This document shows positions 9,980 to 22,210 of a DNA stretch of 64,000 nucleotides, piece by piece. This DNA is from Oenanthe sinensis. Lineage: Eukaryota; Streptophyta; Magnoliopsida; Apiales; Apiaceae. The first letter of the stretch is position 1, and every line of letters starts with the position of its first letter. The stretch spans positions 18,301,001 to 18,365,000 of the forward strand of contig CM053806.1 of assembly GCA_028671895.1 (NCBI GenBank), read 5' to 3'. Position numbers and translations under genes: made by a program. The notes under the pieces were generated by a model that ran no database searches, was not told the origin of the DNA, and worked only from the letters and a program-made list of their open reading frames with translations.

Positions 9980-10520
9980 TGAAAGGCAGAGTGTCTAAAC
10001 TTGTAACACTATAACTTATGTAACTCAACTAAAAGAAAAGATACTTAACCAGAAGACAATCAAGAACATGAAGTCACAAAGAAATCAATGTCAACTATGA
10101 AGACAAGGTAATTGATACAATTCAATTTGTTAACTATGATCAAACAAAGAAGAAATTATTGAAAGAAGTTCAAGACAAAGTTGTTCATGCCTCAGTGGTT
10201 TGTAACTTAAAGACTCAAGATCATAACTATCAGTATCAATAAGACTAATTGATTTCAAGTGAACAAGAAGGAAAGCAATATTTGGAAAGCCACATTACTA
10301 ATTGAATATGGTAATCTATTCAAGAAGCAGAAACACTATCAAGACTAGTCACTTATGAATCAGACCATTGCATCAAGTGTCAGGACATTGATAGTATGTT
10401 TATGTCAGTAATAGAGATCCAAGTTCAAAAGCTTGTTGAAGAATTTGGAAGACATAAAGAAATCACAAGTTCAAGATGTTGCATTGAAGTTTCAAGTTAA
10501 AGCCCAGAATTTTTCTATGT

Positions 10521-10665
10521 AGAATATTCGAGATGGCCAAGTAGAACATTCCTATGTAGAATATGCGAGATAGAATATTCGAGATAGAATATTCGAGATG
10601 GCCAAGTAGAACATTATTATATAGAATATTCGAGATAGAATATTCGAGATAGATATTCGAGATGG
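10521..10665 (+). promoter_or_regulatory. Array of heat-shock-element-like motifs in LTR
   Basis: Five exact copies of AGAATATTCGAGAT start at 10,521, 10,572, 10,586, 10,623 and 10,637, with degenerate copies at 10,558 and 10,652 and an extra AGAACATTCC at 10,543. Each contains nGAAnnTTCn, and the following GAGAT supplies a third unit with one mismatch to nGAAn, the binding pattern of plant heat-shock factors. The array lies 180-320 bp before the TATA box. Heat response is inferred. Confidence 0.6.
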
Positions 10666-10839
10666 CCAAGTAGAAGTTCTCAAGTAGATGTTCTACATGG
10701 AGGGCAGTTTCAACATGACACATGGCATCATCTAATTGGCAGATTTCCAAGCTTTCAAGATTAGATAAGATTTATGTGGACATCATTGGGCCATGTATAT
10801 CTTAATCTTTGAAGACTACAAGACATAGATTACAAATAG

Positions 10840-10847
10840 TATAAATA
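10840..10847 (+). promoter_or_regulatory. TATA box of the nested solo LTR
   Basis: TATAAATA followed by GAAGTACTTG, downstream of the heat-shock-like array and about 270 bp before the LTR end. Confidence 0.6.
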
Positions 10848-11125
10848 GAAGTACTTGTGTATTTTTTAAAAAGAGCAAAAAATTTCGAGATAAACACTTG
10901 TAAAAGAGAGAGAGTATATTCACAGAGCTTAGCATCATTTACTACCCTCTTTACTTCTGGTGTACTTTGTAATGAATGTTGTAGCAACCCTTTCAAGTTA
11001 TATATAAAACATATATTCCTTGAATCATTGTGTTCATTTATTACATAGTATTTATTGCTTCTTTAATTCGAAAAGTTGTATTCACCCCCCCCCCCCTCTA
11101 CAACACATTTGGACCTAACAGTCAT

Positions 11126-12600
11126 CCAATACAAGATGTGGATACAAGACAGGGATGGTTGACAGAAGCAAGATCTGTTGCTTCAACTGCAATGAAATGG
11201 GACATTTTGCTACAGATTATAGAAAGCCCAAGCAGGAAAGAAAGAAGGATTCATATTACGAGCTTAAGCAGAAATATGAAGCTCTACTGAAGAAGCATCA
11301 GAGAAGATCATACTTAGCAGAAGGAAAAAGCTGGGATGATTCTGACAACGATGAAGAAGATGATATGGGAAATCTTGCTCTAATGGCATCTTCTTCTGAA
11401 GGATCACAATCCCCACCTCGTCAAGGAATTGAGGTAAACTCTAGTCGTCCTAAAATGTTTAAATTGCTAGGTGAGAATTTAACTGATGCTACAGAACAAA
11501 TAAAAGTATTAAAACTCAGAGACCAAGTTTTATCAGAGGAGAATTATGAATTGAAAAAGCTGAAACTCATAAATGATAAATTAACTGAAGATTTTGCATT
11601 TCAAGTTAATAGAGTCAACTGCTATGTTGAAATTGAAGCTTTTTTTAAGGATAAAATTGAAAAAGAGAAAGTTAGGTGTCAAGCCTATAGAACTGCTTCA
11701 TTTGTTATGAAAGACCTAGTTGACCAACAAGAGAGTAAACGGAAAGTTGGGATAGGTTTTGAATATAATAAATCTGTAGGAAAGGCTAGTAACATCACCC
11801 CTTTTAAAGAGAGTGCTATAGAGAGGGGTATTCCACATGTTATTAAAGACACTAAGAAACCTCTTTTCATAACTCCTATTGCAGAACTAGTTCTTGATAG
11901 TTGTGTAATAGTTGATTATGAAATTAAACTTGAAGACCTTGAAGAGAAAGAGAAAGAACAGGAAAAACTTGTTAGGGACATAAAAGGAATAAATGTCCAG
12001 AAAGCTAAATATGTACCTAAAAGACTAATAGAAAATATGAACACTGCTAGTTCATCCACTCCTGGTTTAGGTGCTAATGAGCTTAAGAAAAATCATAACA
12101 GACCTAATAAGTTTGTTAATAGTAGGAATAGTAACGACAGATTTCATGTTACTGAGAACTTTAAAAATGTTAATAAAGTTGAGGTAGAAACTGTTAAGAC
12201 TCCTGCTATTGTGAATAAAATGCCTACTATTGATGCATGCCATAAACCATGTGGTGTAGATAACTGTATGCTATGTGCTTTCAATATTATGTCTGCATAT
12301 TTTAAAAGCATGCATGTTATTAATGTCAATACTACACCTAGACAACACATAAATCACAGGCATGCTAGATCAAAGTCTGCCAGTCCTCATGTTTCACAGA
12401 AGGAGACATTCACTCATAGGCCTGCATACAAAAAGGTTAAGGTTGTTTACAAGGAGAAGTGTTCAATCAAAGTAGTAGATGAGTTTGTCAAGTTAGGTTC
12501 TGTTGTTAAACCTGACAAAGGACATTTTTCAAATATGCCGGACCCAAACAATATTGGGTTCCGAAGAAGGCCTAACTCATTTGATGATTGCAGGGTGTGA
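11126..12600 (+). pseudogene. Gag, C-terminal part with zinc knuckle (element B)
   Basis: Continuation of Gag after the solo LTR. A CCHC zinc knuckle (CFNCNEMGHFATDYRKP; the final Cys position reads Tyr) binds nucleic acid. A long hydrophilic coiled-coil-like region follows (KLLGENLTDATEQIKVLKLR; LEDLEEKEKEQEKLV), then a short Cys/His cluster (ACHKPCGVDNCMLC) and PNNIGFRRRPNSF. The stop is at 12,598-12,600; the protease continues in another frame, so there is one frame change between Gag and protease. Confidence 0.85.
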
Positions 12601-12721
12601 AATAGGTGAACCGGGTTATTTGGATTCTCGATAGTGGATCCTCACGACACATGACCGGAGATAGAGCCCTGCTATCAAATGTTGTTGAGAGAGCTGGCCC
12701 AGTAGTTACCTTTGGAGATGA
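12601..12721 (+). pseudogene. Copia protease, N-terminal part
   Basis: The aspartic protease of element B that cleaves the polyprotein. In the frame with Trp at 12,621 it reads VIWILDSGSSRHMTGD, containing the catalytic DSG triad, up to VTFGDD where a reverse-orientation Angela solo LTR is inserted. It continues at 14,238. Confidence 0.85.
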
Positions 12722-14232
12722 TGTTGGGATTCGGGCATGAAAACGCAGCGGAATAACGGTAAATACAAAAAAAAAACGTGAAACCCAAACGCAGGATCCG
12801 TGTATAATTGACTGATGATTATGGAGAAGATGATATGTACCTTATTAAAGCTTTCCTTAGGATGATTATGGAGGTCCAGAAGCGTGAATCACAGCAACCC
12901 CTTCTTCAAGAACTACTCTTTAATGGTATCCACACGAACGTCGATTCGTCTAACAATCAGTGGAGATGATACTAGCCAAGAACACCCACAAATTATCTCT
13001 TCTCTATCTCTCTCACTTGCTAGCCTCTCTTCGTATTGAGCTGCTAGGGTTTTATCTGATAAAACGAATTCACAAGTATGAGGCTTGTAAACACATCATA
13101 ATGTATTTATATGAGCTAGAGATAATGGGCCAAACCCTAATTCATGAGGTTTCTCAAAAACCCATTCTGATTTTGGGTTTACTTATTAATTCGAATATTA
13201 ATTTAATTAATCAAGTCCCACTTAATTAATTCAATAAAAAAATTCGAACTAATAATAAAATTATTTAAATTCATAATTTAAATAAAGCTCCGTTTAAACG
13301 TTCTTTGTATGTGACCCTTTAGGTTATTATTACGTTAGCAATAATTTTATTTTCTAATAAAATATAAACAATGAGCGGCATCTAGTAATACATCATTGTT
13401 ACCCAAGTAATAATAATAATTTGTGATTCAATTAAACCTTTCGTGAATAATGTACAATGTAATATAATCCATTTAACCTTATATTATAGATTAAACTCGA
13501 GGCATATATTGTGTCATCCTCATCAACGTTTCATCCGGGTTTCCTTGATCAATGAGTAGACTATTAATCAAATCAATATTTGAGCATGGTCATGCATTTT
13601 ATAGTCTCACTCAATCAAGAGGCCAATAATATCACTCCTAAAATAAGAGGGTTAAATCCTATATCTATCATTCATATTTCTCATACGATTCATAGCATAC
13701 CCAACGTCCACCTTTATCATTACCCGGTTAAAGGTAACTTTGAGTGTAATCAAAGTATATTAATTCTCGTATAGAAATATAATGATTTCAAGTCAGAGGA
13801 TCATTATCACTGTGATATTTCTTATGACACTTATTAACATGTAGAATCTCACGACGGGTCTTTCCAGTGTCATGTATTGATACATACACTTATGTTCTTG
13901 ACTTTAGTATCACCATACCTATGATCAATGAGATGCAGTCATCTGTCAACAAACATACTAGTCTTATTGGATTATTGTTGTCATTTAATAATAATACTCG
14001 ACGAGTGAATTTTAGGAATAAAATACTATTCATATAATCTCATTTTTAAGTCACATACTTAAATATATATATATTACGTATTAATATTCCAAGGACATTT
14101 ATTATTCTTTCAATTTATAACGCAGTAAATAAAGACATAATAAATATTAATTAAATAATCACATAAAACATAATCCTTAATTGTTTTCAATAAAACATTA
14201 AAAGTATTGTCCCTAAGACACCAATACTAACA
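12722..14232 (-). mobile_element. Solo LTR of Angela-type Copia, inverted, nested in protease
   Basis: 1,511 bp with perfect TSD GATGA (12,717-12,721; 14,233-14,237). Read on the minus strand it begins TGTTAGTATTGGTG and ends GCGTTTTCATGCCCGAATCCC then AACA. It aligns along its length with the 25,293-26,849 LTR, for example the segment around CTCTTGATTGAGTGAGACTA, so it belongs to the same family. No coding region. Confidence 0.9.
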
Positions 14233-14237
14233 GATGA

Positions 14238-15717
14238 CAGTAAGGGTATGACTAAGGGATATGGCTGTTTAGAAGCTGGCAATGTCGTCATTGATAATGT
14301 ATCTTTCGTGGAAGGTCTCAAACACAATCTTCTGAGTATCAGTCAGTTTTGTGACAAGGGATATATAGTGACCTTTGTAAAGGAGAAGTGTTTGATTTCT
14401 CACAAGAAGGATGAAAAGCTTGCTCTTCAGGGAGTAAGGAAATGAAACTTGTTTGTAGCCAATCTGAACTCAGGTTGCAAAGATGAAGTCAATTGTTTTT
14501 ATGCTAAAGCTTCGTCAGATGAAAGTTGGCTATGGCACAAAAAGCTCTCACACCTTAATTTCAAATCTATGAATTCTCTAGTCAAAAGAGAATTAGTGAG
14601 AGGACTGCCTCAATTGGAATTCACACAAGAAGGACTTTGTTAGGCATGTTAGAAAGGAAAAGCAAAGAAAGTATCACATCCAAGCACTGACACATCTAGT
14701 ATTACTGAACCACTGCAATTAATTCACATGGATTTATTTGGTCCAGTCAATGTCATGTCAATATCACATAAAAGATATGCCTTGGTGATTGTTGACCACT
14801 ATTCAAAGTATACATGGGTTTTATTCCTACACTCAAAGGATGAAACTCCTCAAATGGTGATTGGTCATATCAAGATGATTGAGTTAGATTCGAAGCTTCC
14901 AGTTAGAGCTATAAGGTCAGACCATGGAACTGAATTCAAGAATGCAGTTCTGAATGACTTTTGTGTTGAAAAGGGAATAACAAGTCAATTCTCAGTGCCT
15001 AGAACTCCGCAACAGAATGGAGTGGTAGAAAGGAAAAATCATACATTAATTGAAGCTGCAAGGACTATGTTGAATGAATCAAGGCTTCTAATGTACTTTT
15101 GGGCTGAAGCTGTAAATACTGCATGTTATACCCAGAATCGGACTCTGATCAACAAGGACTTAATGAAGACACCCTACGAAATAATGGCTAACAAGAAACC
15201 AATGCTCAAATACTTTCATGTATTTGGTGCTAAATGCTTTATACTTAAAGATGGAGAAGAACGTATTAGGAAGTTTGAAGCTAAAGCTCAAGAAGCTATT
15301 TTTGTTGGTTATTCAAGAAGATCTTATCGGGTGTATATTATTGATCAACATCATGTCAAAGAAAGTGTCAATATAACTTTTGATGACACAAAATTCCCTG
15401 ACATCCAAAATGATGATCCATCTAAAACTCTTAAGTTTAACAATATTCCAGACTCACACTCAGATGATGAAAACGAACTTGAAACAACAATGATAATAAT
15501 GTTGATGATCCAAGTGCTAGTGGTGGAAACAGTAGAAACTCTGGAGATACCCCTAACACACAGGAAGATTCATCAAGGGATCCTAGCAGCAACTCAGGGG
15601 GAGGAAATGAAGGATCGACAAATCAAACACAACATCACAATGAAAATCAAGGCGAATCATCAAGATCTAATCTGCCAAGTCAGAGAATTTGGAGTAAAAC
15701 TCATCCTTTTGAGCTGA
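14238..15717 (+). pseudogene. Protease end, pre-integrase and integrase (element B)
   Basis: After the nested LTR the protease tail resumes (SKGMTKGYG, LLSISQFCDKGY). Then comes the GAG-pre-integrase zinc domain (WLWHKKLSHLNFKSMNSL) and the integrase core, which joins cDNA to the host chromosome. The D-D-E residues are recognisable in HMDLFGPVNV, RAIRSDHGTEF and QQNGVVERKNHTL. In-frame stops at 14,443, 14,641 and 14,650 break it. From 14,728 it is open for 329 codons, but the last third (after about 15,490) has lost the usual frame. Confidence 0.88.
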
Positions 15718-17333
15718 TCATTGGTGATCCAGATGTTGGTGTTAGAACAAGAGGTGCTACACAAAATCAATGCAATTATTTTGGGTTTTTATCTGAAATG
15801 GAACCTAAGAAAATAGAAGAAGCACTGTCTGATCCTGATTGGATGATTGCTATGCAAGATGAACTCAATCAATTTGAATCTCAAGATATTTGGAAACTAG
15901 TACCCAGACCGAAGGACAAGACTGTAATTGGCACATGGTGGGTATTCAGAAACAAGTTGGATGAAGATGGCATTGTGATAAGGAACAAGGCTAGACTGGT
16001 TGCAAAAGGTTATTCCCAAGCTGAAGGAATTGATTATGATGAAACCTACGCTCCGGTTGCAAGACTTGAGGCTATCAGGATGTTTCTGGCATTCGCAGCT
16101 CACTCCAATTTTAAAGTTTATCAAATGGACGTGAAGAGTGCATTCCTGAATGGAAAGTTAGCTGAAGAGGTATATGTACAACAGCCCCCAGGCTTTGAAG
16201 ATTCAGATCACATGTACTTTGTATATTTTCTTTTCAAGGCTATCTATGGTCTCAAACAAGCACCCAGAACATGGTATGACACCATTTCAGAATTTCTTCT
16301 TGAAAATGGTTTTGTTAGAGGAGTCATAGACAAAACTTTATTTTATAAGAAACACAATAATGATCTGATAATGGTACAAGTATATGTTGATGACATAATA
16401 TTTGGGTCTACTAATGATAACTTGTGCAAGAGGTTTGCTAAGTTAATGTAGAGTAGGTACGAGATGAGCTTAATGGGAGAGCTAAAATTCTTCCTTGGAC
16501 TTCAAGTGAGTCAAATAATAGATGGAATATTCATTTGTCAGTCCAAGTACCTTAAAGAACTTTTGAAGAAGTATCACATGGAAGATTCAGCATCTGCAAG
16601 AACTCCCTCATCTACAGTTGTCAAGTTTGAGGTATGTGAAAACTCAATAAAGGTAGACATCATAAGCTATAGAGGTATGATTGGATCTCAACTTTACCTA
16701 ACTGCAAGCCGATCAGATATTATGTATGCCATTTGTATATGTGCAAGGTTCCAAACAGATCCTAGAGATATTCATCTTATTGTTGTGAAAAGAATATTAA
16801 GATATCTTAAGGGTACACCTAATCTTGGTATCTGGTACCCTAAGGAATCTGGTTTTAATCTAATAGGATATACAGATTCTGATTATGCAGGTAGTGTTGT
16901 TGATAGGAAGAGCACCTCAGGGAGCTGCCAATTCCTAGGGAGAAGATTGAATTCCTGGTACAGCAAGAAACAACAAAGAGTTTCCAATTCTACAGCAGAG
17001 GCTGAGTACATTGCTGTTGGAAGCTGTTGCGCCCAGATCTTATGAATAAGGAATCAACTCAGAGATTATGGCTTTGTGTTAAATAAAATTCCTATTTTAT
17101 GTGATAACACAAGTGCCATTGCGATCTCCAACAACCCTGTACAGCACACGAGGACAAAGCACATAGATATCAGGTATCATTTTATTCGAGAACACGTTAT
17201 GAATGGTACTGTGGAGTTACACTTTGTACCCACAGAAGAACAGACTGCAGATATTTTTACTAAGACTCTTGATGAATCCTCATTCACCAGGTTGGTTGGT
17301 GAACTTGGGATGTTGAATAGTTCTTCATCTTAA
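15718..17333 (+). pseudogene. Reverse transcriptase and RNase H (element B)
   Basis: The RT begins [19 protein letters not shown] and contains [24 protein letters not shown] and the catalytic YVDD ([10 protein letters not shown]). Thumb and connection (FLGLQVSQ, YLKELLKKY, YRGMIGSQLYL) and RNase H (IGYTDSDYAG, STAEAEYIAVGS, LCDNTSAI, RYHFIRE, ADIFTKTL) follow. In-frame stops at 16,449 and 17,043 look like single-base changes, the second from the conserved Trp codon TGG. The frame differs from that of the integrase. It ends at TAA 17,331. Confidence 0.9.
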
Positions 17334-17615
17334 ATCCCAGTTCACATCTGCATTATGTTCTTAAATAAAATTTCAAGTATTTGTTATGTGAATATTTGTC
17401 ATAACACTTGTGAATTTATTTTACTAAATTATAGTTCTCGAATGTGTGTTTAGTGTAAATTATTATATTACTTTAGTTTATCTATTTTTGGTTGTATTCT
17501 ACTATATTTTAATCTTAGATTATTATCTTTAAAATAATTTAATCAAAATTTTACAAATTAGAATTTTGGTAAAAAATTATTCTTATGTGAAAATAATTAA
17601 ATATTAAAGTATAGT

Positions 17616-17681
<66 letters not shown>

Positions 17682-18585
17682 GGGGAAGACTTTTGATTCT
17701 CAGGGAGACATTTAAAAAGTCTTCCCGAGATATTCAAAAAGTCTCCCCGAGTTTTTGTATATATGTTATATATGTTATATATTAGTGTATTTAAAATAAA
17801 ACATTAGAACTATTTTTGTATTTCGGGCAGACCTTTTTTATTTAAAACAGGAAGACTTTTTCTTCTCGGGGAGACCTTTTAAAAGTCTCCCCGAGTTTTG
17901 CAAATGTCTCCCCGATTTAAATAAGTCTCCCCGAGTTGTGTTAGTCACTTTATTATATTTTTTTGTTTTGTTTTAATTTTGTTTTATCTTAGTTGTTTTT
18001 TATTTTAGTTTAATAAATAGGTTAATAGAACTTTGTACAGTTTTATTTAATTGGCATCTATGCTGTATATATATCTTTATTATTTTTGTTTTTCAACAAT
18101 TGGTACATATTGTTTTTATTTTCAAACTTTTAGTATCATTATTTCTATATATATGTGTGTAAGTTTATTTTTATTTTTATTTTATAGTTATTTTTATTTT
18201 TAGGAGAAATTGTTCTAAGAATCATAAGTATTAAATGTCAATATTTAAAGGACTTGTGAATTTCTTTACATTTATTTTCTCGAGCTTAAATATATCACTG
18301 ATAATTTTTATGAATATAATTGTCATATGCTTGAGACAATTATTAGATATAATGTATGAAGTTAACTGCTAATTTTCATTCCTATGATTATTTAGTATTT
18401 AACAAGGGTATTTTATCTCATTAAAAGTATGAATTGAATCAATTTATCGTTTATTAGTTTCACAGTTTTAATAGGATGAGATATTATGAGCATAATTACT
18501 TGTTTTTTGAAATTATTATTAATTATCATGAATTGATAGTTTGTTATTGTTTCATTGCAATTAATTGTGATTTTTGTTATTAGTG

Positions 18586-18626
<41 letters not shown>

Positions 18627-20596
18627 AAAGCATATCTATGTCCTGCCGAACAAGAGCAATCGACTTGAGGTAAAAGCAGGTAATCTCGATCTTGATATGT
18701 TCTTTAATCAATTGATATAAAAATATTACAATTGATATATTGAGCCCTCAGTGGCTATAGGACGATATCAAGATATTGAAACTTACATTCTCTAACACAG
18801 ATCATAGAACCACAAACACTCAAACATATACAACTTCATCTACTAAACCCCTGAAAAGTAAAGTTTTATCAACTAAAGAGGGTGAGAGAGTAAGTGCCTC
18901 TAGTGCACTAGAAAAGAGAAGTATCTATGAGTGTTCCAGCAGCTCTGCCTTTAGTTAGAATATGAAATTGAAACCAAGGGAACTGTTAACTAATTTATAT
19001 CCTCCCAAAAGGGTATAGATTTACAAATGGCAAAACTGTTACTAGGTTCGTCATCTTAACATGATGAGTCTATTGAATTCGGCCTGTCAGCCAAGGCCAT
19101 TTGTAAAGAGTCAACTTCATTAGGACACTCTTAAACACTGCAAACCATATATGTAATATTCAAATACACTGTAAGGATTGTCACACACTAAGGATGAATT
19201 GACAGAAGCAAATATTCTAAACTTCCATATCAAGAAAATGAGAATGATTGATGATTATGACTGAATCAACATACCTTCACAGGTGTCAAGAGGAAACTTG
19301 GATCATTTGCTACATTATAGATCCTTGTCTCCCTCCCCATATGGAACATATCTGGATTCCTAACGGAATAGATCATCTTAGATGATCAGCAACTCATTGA
19401 ATCTATTCCTGAAGTAATTCAGTTTTCAAAGTCAAATAGTTTAATAGATTCAATTGAGGATGGGGATTTACGAAACCCCGTTGCACCACCAGTGACCTCT
19501 CTTGAAGGGGCTATGGTGATCTTTCTTGCAGGTACAATAGACTGTGTCATCCGTACTAAGAGAGAAACAGTGTTGTGAGAAAAGAGTGAAACACAAGTGA
19601 GAAAGAGTTAAAATATATATTCTATGAATGAAACACTTACAGAGTATATGAGTGAAACACTTGTCAGAAACACAAAGTAAAATCACACACTAGCACAATT
19701 ACCAAATCCCATTCCCAATTTCCTGTTACAGATTTCTAATGTTACTCATCTAAGGGGAATGAAATTTCTTCTGATATTAAGGATTCTGAAGAGGATTACT
19801 CAACTAAGGGGGAGAAGTTTGAACAAGATCCAGATCCAAATAGGAGGAGAAGTTTGAACAAGATCCAAAGGGGGTATATAACAACATGCTTGGATTGGAA
19901 AGAACTAGTGATTACCTATTAATTCTTCTATTCTAATTGATTTTAAAAAATTCTTGTATATAGGATTAACCGGATTTTCTAAAATGCATAACATGTCATA
20001 GTTTGTATTTTTTATATCTGCGATGGTTTAATGCTGAATGTATGCCATGTCTGTTGTTACTCTATTAAAATGGTTGGATAATTCACCTTGGGTGAGAAGT
20101 GAAGACAGAAGTTGGAGAAACAGAGGAAAAGTGATAATAAGAAGAGAACAAGACTTCATCCCTGCCATCCTAAGGGGGAGTAGTGATGAGTCTGAGAAAT
20201 AAAGATAATACTATGTGTATAATATGTTCAGTGCTAGAGGACCAAACATCTTTCATTTCAGTTACTCAAGAAATCTGGAAATGTACAATCTGATCCAGAG
20301 AAACCAGCCACTGAAGATGTACCAATGACACCTGGTCACAAAAGTTAAACTCTAAAAAAAGGTGAAGTTGATACTTCTGAAGCTGGTAATGATAGGTAAG
20401 TCAAGATAGAACTTTGTTCTATTTGTTTAGTCTAGAGGAATAACTATCTTGTGTTTATCATTAATGTTTGAATCTGGCAATGTTTAATAAAAACCATAAT
20501 TAAGTTTGTTTATTTACAAGTTTTATTTTTATATCTTTTTCTTGTTTGTTAGTTGAGTTATCCTCTAGTGATTTGCTTGTTATTGTTTAACAAACA
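17334..20596 (+). other. 3.3 kb non-coding region between pol and PPT (element B)
   Basis: No supportable gene. It contains a (TA)n tract at about 17,622-17,679, a second AAGTCTCCCCGAG cluster at 17,690-17,940 like the one in the LTR, another (TA)n at about 18,590-18,622, and purine blocks AACTAAGGGGGAG near 19,750-19,870 and 20,160-20,180. In elements A and D the same position holds the long extra frame; here nothing of that protein is recognisable. Confidence 0.6.
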
Positions 20597-20609
20597 AATA
20601 GGGGGAGAT
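20597..20609 (+). promoter_or_regulatory. Polypurine tract of element B
   Basis: AATAGGGGGAGAT directly before the 3' LTR; the usual primer for plus-strand DNA synthesis. Confidence 0.85.
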
Positions 20610-21911
20610 TGAAAGGCATATGTTTAGAAGCCTATTTGTTTAGTGAGATGACAACTCAACGCAAACATAGATAATTTGTAAGTAAATACATTATCTGTCA
20701 CATGAATCTTCAGCAGGTATTATTTGACAAGAAAAAGAAGATCAAAGTCAATTTACAGACTTGAAGTAGTACTACATTGAAAGAAGCTCAATTTAATTGA
20801 TCATGCCTCAGTGGAGTATTTAAGTTTGAAGAAGCTACAGTGTTAGAAGATTTCAATATTGTGTGACAACAAATATAGTCAAGTCAGAAGGAGAAGAAGT
20901 GAACCATTATAAAAGTCAAGTGAAGAATATTATTTGTTGTGAATCACTCGTGGACCAGACAGTACACATAGTGTTGGCAAAATACAGATAATGTTCTTTA
21001 CTACAGAAGAAATGGTCAGCTACAGACATTGGTGTGAAGACAGAAGATTTAAAATTATATGATCAATAGTTACGGAGTCAAGACTTTAATTTAATTCTCT
21101 ATTAATTGATTAAATTATTTAGTTAATTTCATTGATAAATTAATTCAATCAGAATTAATTTATTCCTTAAATTGATTAAGAAATTAATTAATTTAGAATT
21201 ATTTTAGAATGAAGAAGACTTTAATTTAATTCTATTATCAAAAAAAAATTATTATGTATCCTATTTAATTAGATTAATTCAAAAAGAATTAATTTAATTT
21301 ACAAGATATATAATAAAAGTAATAGAATTTAATTTTAAAAAAAAAAAAAAAAAGACAGAAGATATACACTTCAAGAACAGATGCAGGTCGACCATTTGAT
21401 CTCTCGGGAAGACTTTTTAAAAGTCTCTCCGAGATTTTTTAAAAAGTCTCCCCGAGTTTATTAAAAAGTCTCTCGTGGATTTAAAAGTCTTCCAACAACA
21501 GAAATGTCTTCATGTGCCTGAAAAGTCTCCCAAGAGAAATTCTTCCCGAGGAGAAAAAGTCTCCCCGAGCAGAAAAAGTCTCACAAGTCCAGATTTGCCT
21601 ATAAATACAGGAATCGATCAGTAGTATTCAAAAAATTCAATTAACATTCTATTTGGCTAAAAACAAAATTCGAAGAGCATTTCATGTCAAAATTACTCTA
21701 GAATTTTAAGAGCTAATTAGTGAATATTTTCTGATTTAATCTTGTAACCAACCTCAAGTTTAATATAAGTATTTTACTTGAACTGTGTTTCTTTGATTAT
21801 TATTTCGTGATAATAATTAAAATTGTTTAATCAAAAATTATCTGAATCAGAATATAAAATTTATTAGAGATTGTATTCAACCCCCCCTTCTACAATCATT
21901 TGGACCTAACA
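20610..21911 (+). repeat. 3' LTR of Copia element B
   Basis: 1,302 bp, matching the 5' LTR. Differences include an A-run in place of mixed sequence near 21,335-21,352 and a shorter GTCTYCCCGAG array (21,410-21,590). Followed by the TSD ATAGT. Confidence 0.93.
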
Positions 21912-22168
21912 ATAGTGTACATATTGTCGTCAAGGCTTCCGATGTGTATATCATCGGATTTATTATTACAAGGAAAGGTGTAAGAAATCTGTATTTATGT
22001 AGGCCGATCAAAGTTGACGGCAGAGACTCCATGGCAGTGGATATGTTAGAAGAATAGTTAAGAACTTAGTTGTGGATGATTGTACAATGATGGTTGACGG
22101 GGTGAATGTGATAAAAAATTCAGAAGAAATTTATGGCACCTTTATGGGGGACCTGCAAAGGGAATAAT
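21912..22168 (+). pseudogene. RIP-like copy B, 3' part
   Basis: Continues the copy interrupted at 7,281. It keeps the VYIIGF-like strand, but a deletion jumps from the GCAGTGGATA region straight to the post-Trp segment (ATGTTAGAAGAATAGTTAAG), so the whole stretch with the catalytic-type Glu/Arg and Trp is missing. It ends at the same GCAAAGGGAATAAT junction as copy A and runs into a second pyrophosphorylase fragment. Confidence 0.6.
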
Positions 22169-22210
22169 TGATATTGATTTACGAATTCGATACGAGCGGA
22201 GCTTGCCTCC

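Larger units (their letters stand above)
9980..11120 (+). mobile_element. Solo LTR of a related Copia element, nested in gag
   Basis: 1,141 bp beginning TGAAAGGCAGAG and ending TTTGGACCTAACA, the same end sequences as the LTRs of element B, with a perfect TSD GTCAT at 9,975-9,979 and 11,121-11,125. A TATA box is at 10,840 and a poly-C tract at 11,086-11,096. It is the product of insertion followed by LTR-LTR recombination. The internal U3 sequence differs from element B, so it is a separate subfamily. Confidence 0.9.
7282..21911 (+). mobile_element. SIRE-like Ty1/Copia retrotransposon B, full length, with nested solo LTRs
   Basis: Both LTRs begin TGAAAGGCATATG and end GGACCTAACA. The 5-bp TSD ATAGT flanks the element exactly (7,277-7,281 and 21,912-21,916). 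Order inside is PBS, gag, protease, integrase, reverse transcriptase, RNase H, a 3.3 kb non-coding stretch and polypurine tract, which is the Copia order. Lineage is judged from pol similarity to SIRE-like sequences ([25 protein letters not shown]). Two solo LTRs are nested inside (9,980-11,120 and 12,722-14,232). Stops and frame changes in every domain, and base and indel differences between the LTRs, show an old inactive copy. Confidence 0.92.

Noticed and set aside
12960..13774. Small frames between protease halves
   Set aside because: They are inside the inverted Angela-type solo LTR.
18776..18958. Possible accessory frame in the 3' internal region of element B
   Set aside because: Only 60 codons, low complexity, no similarity to the extra frame of elements A and D.
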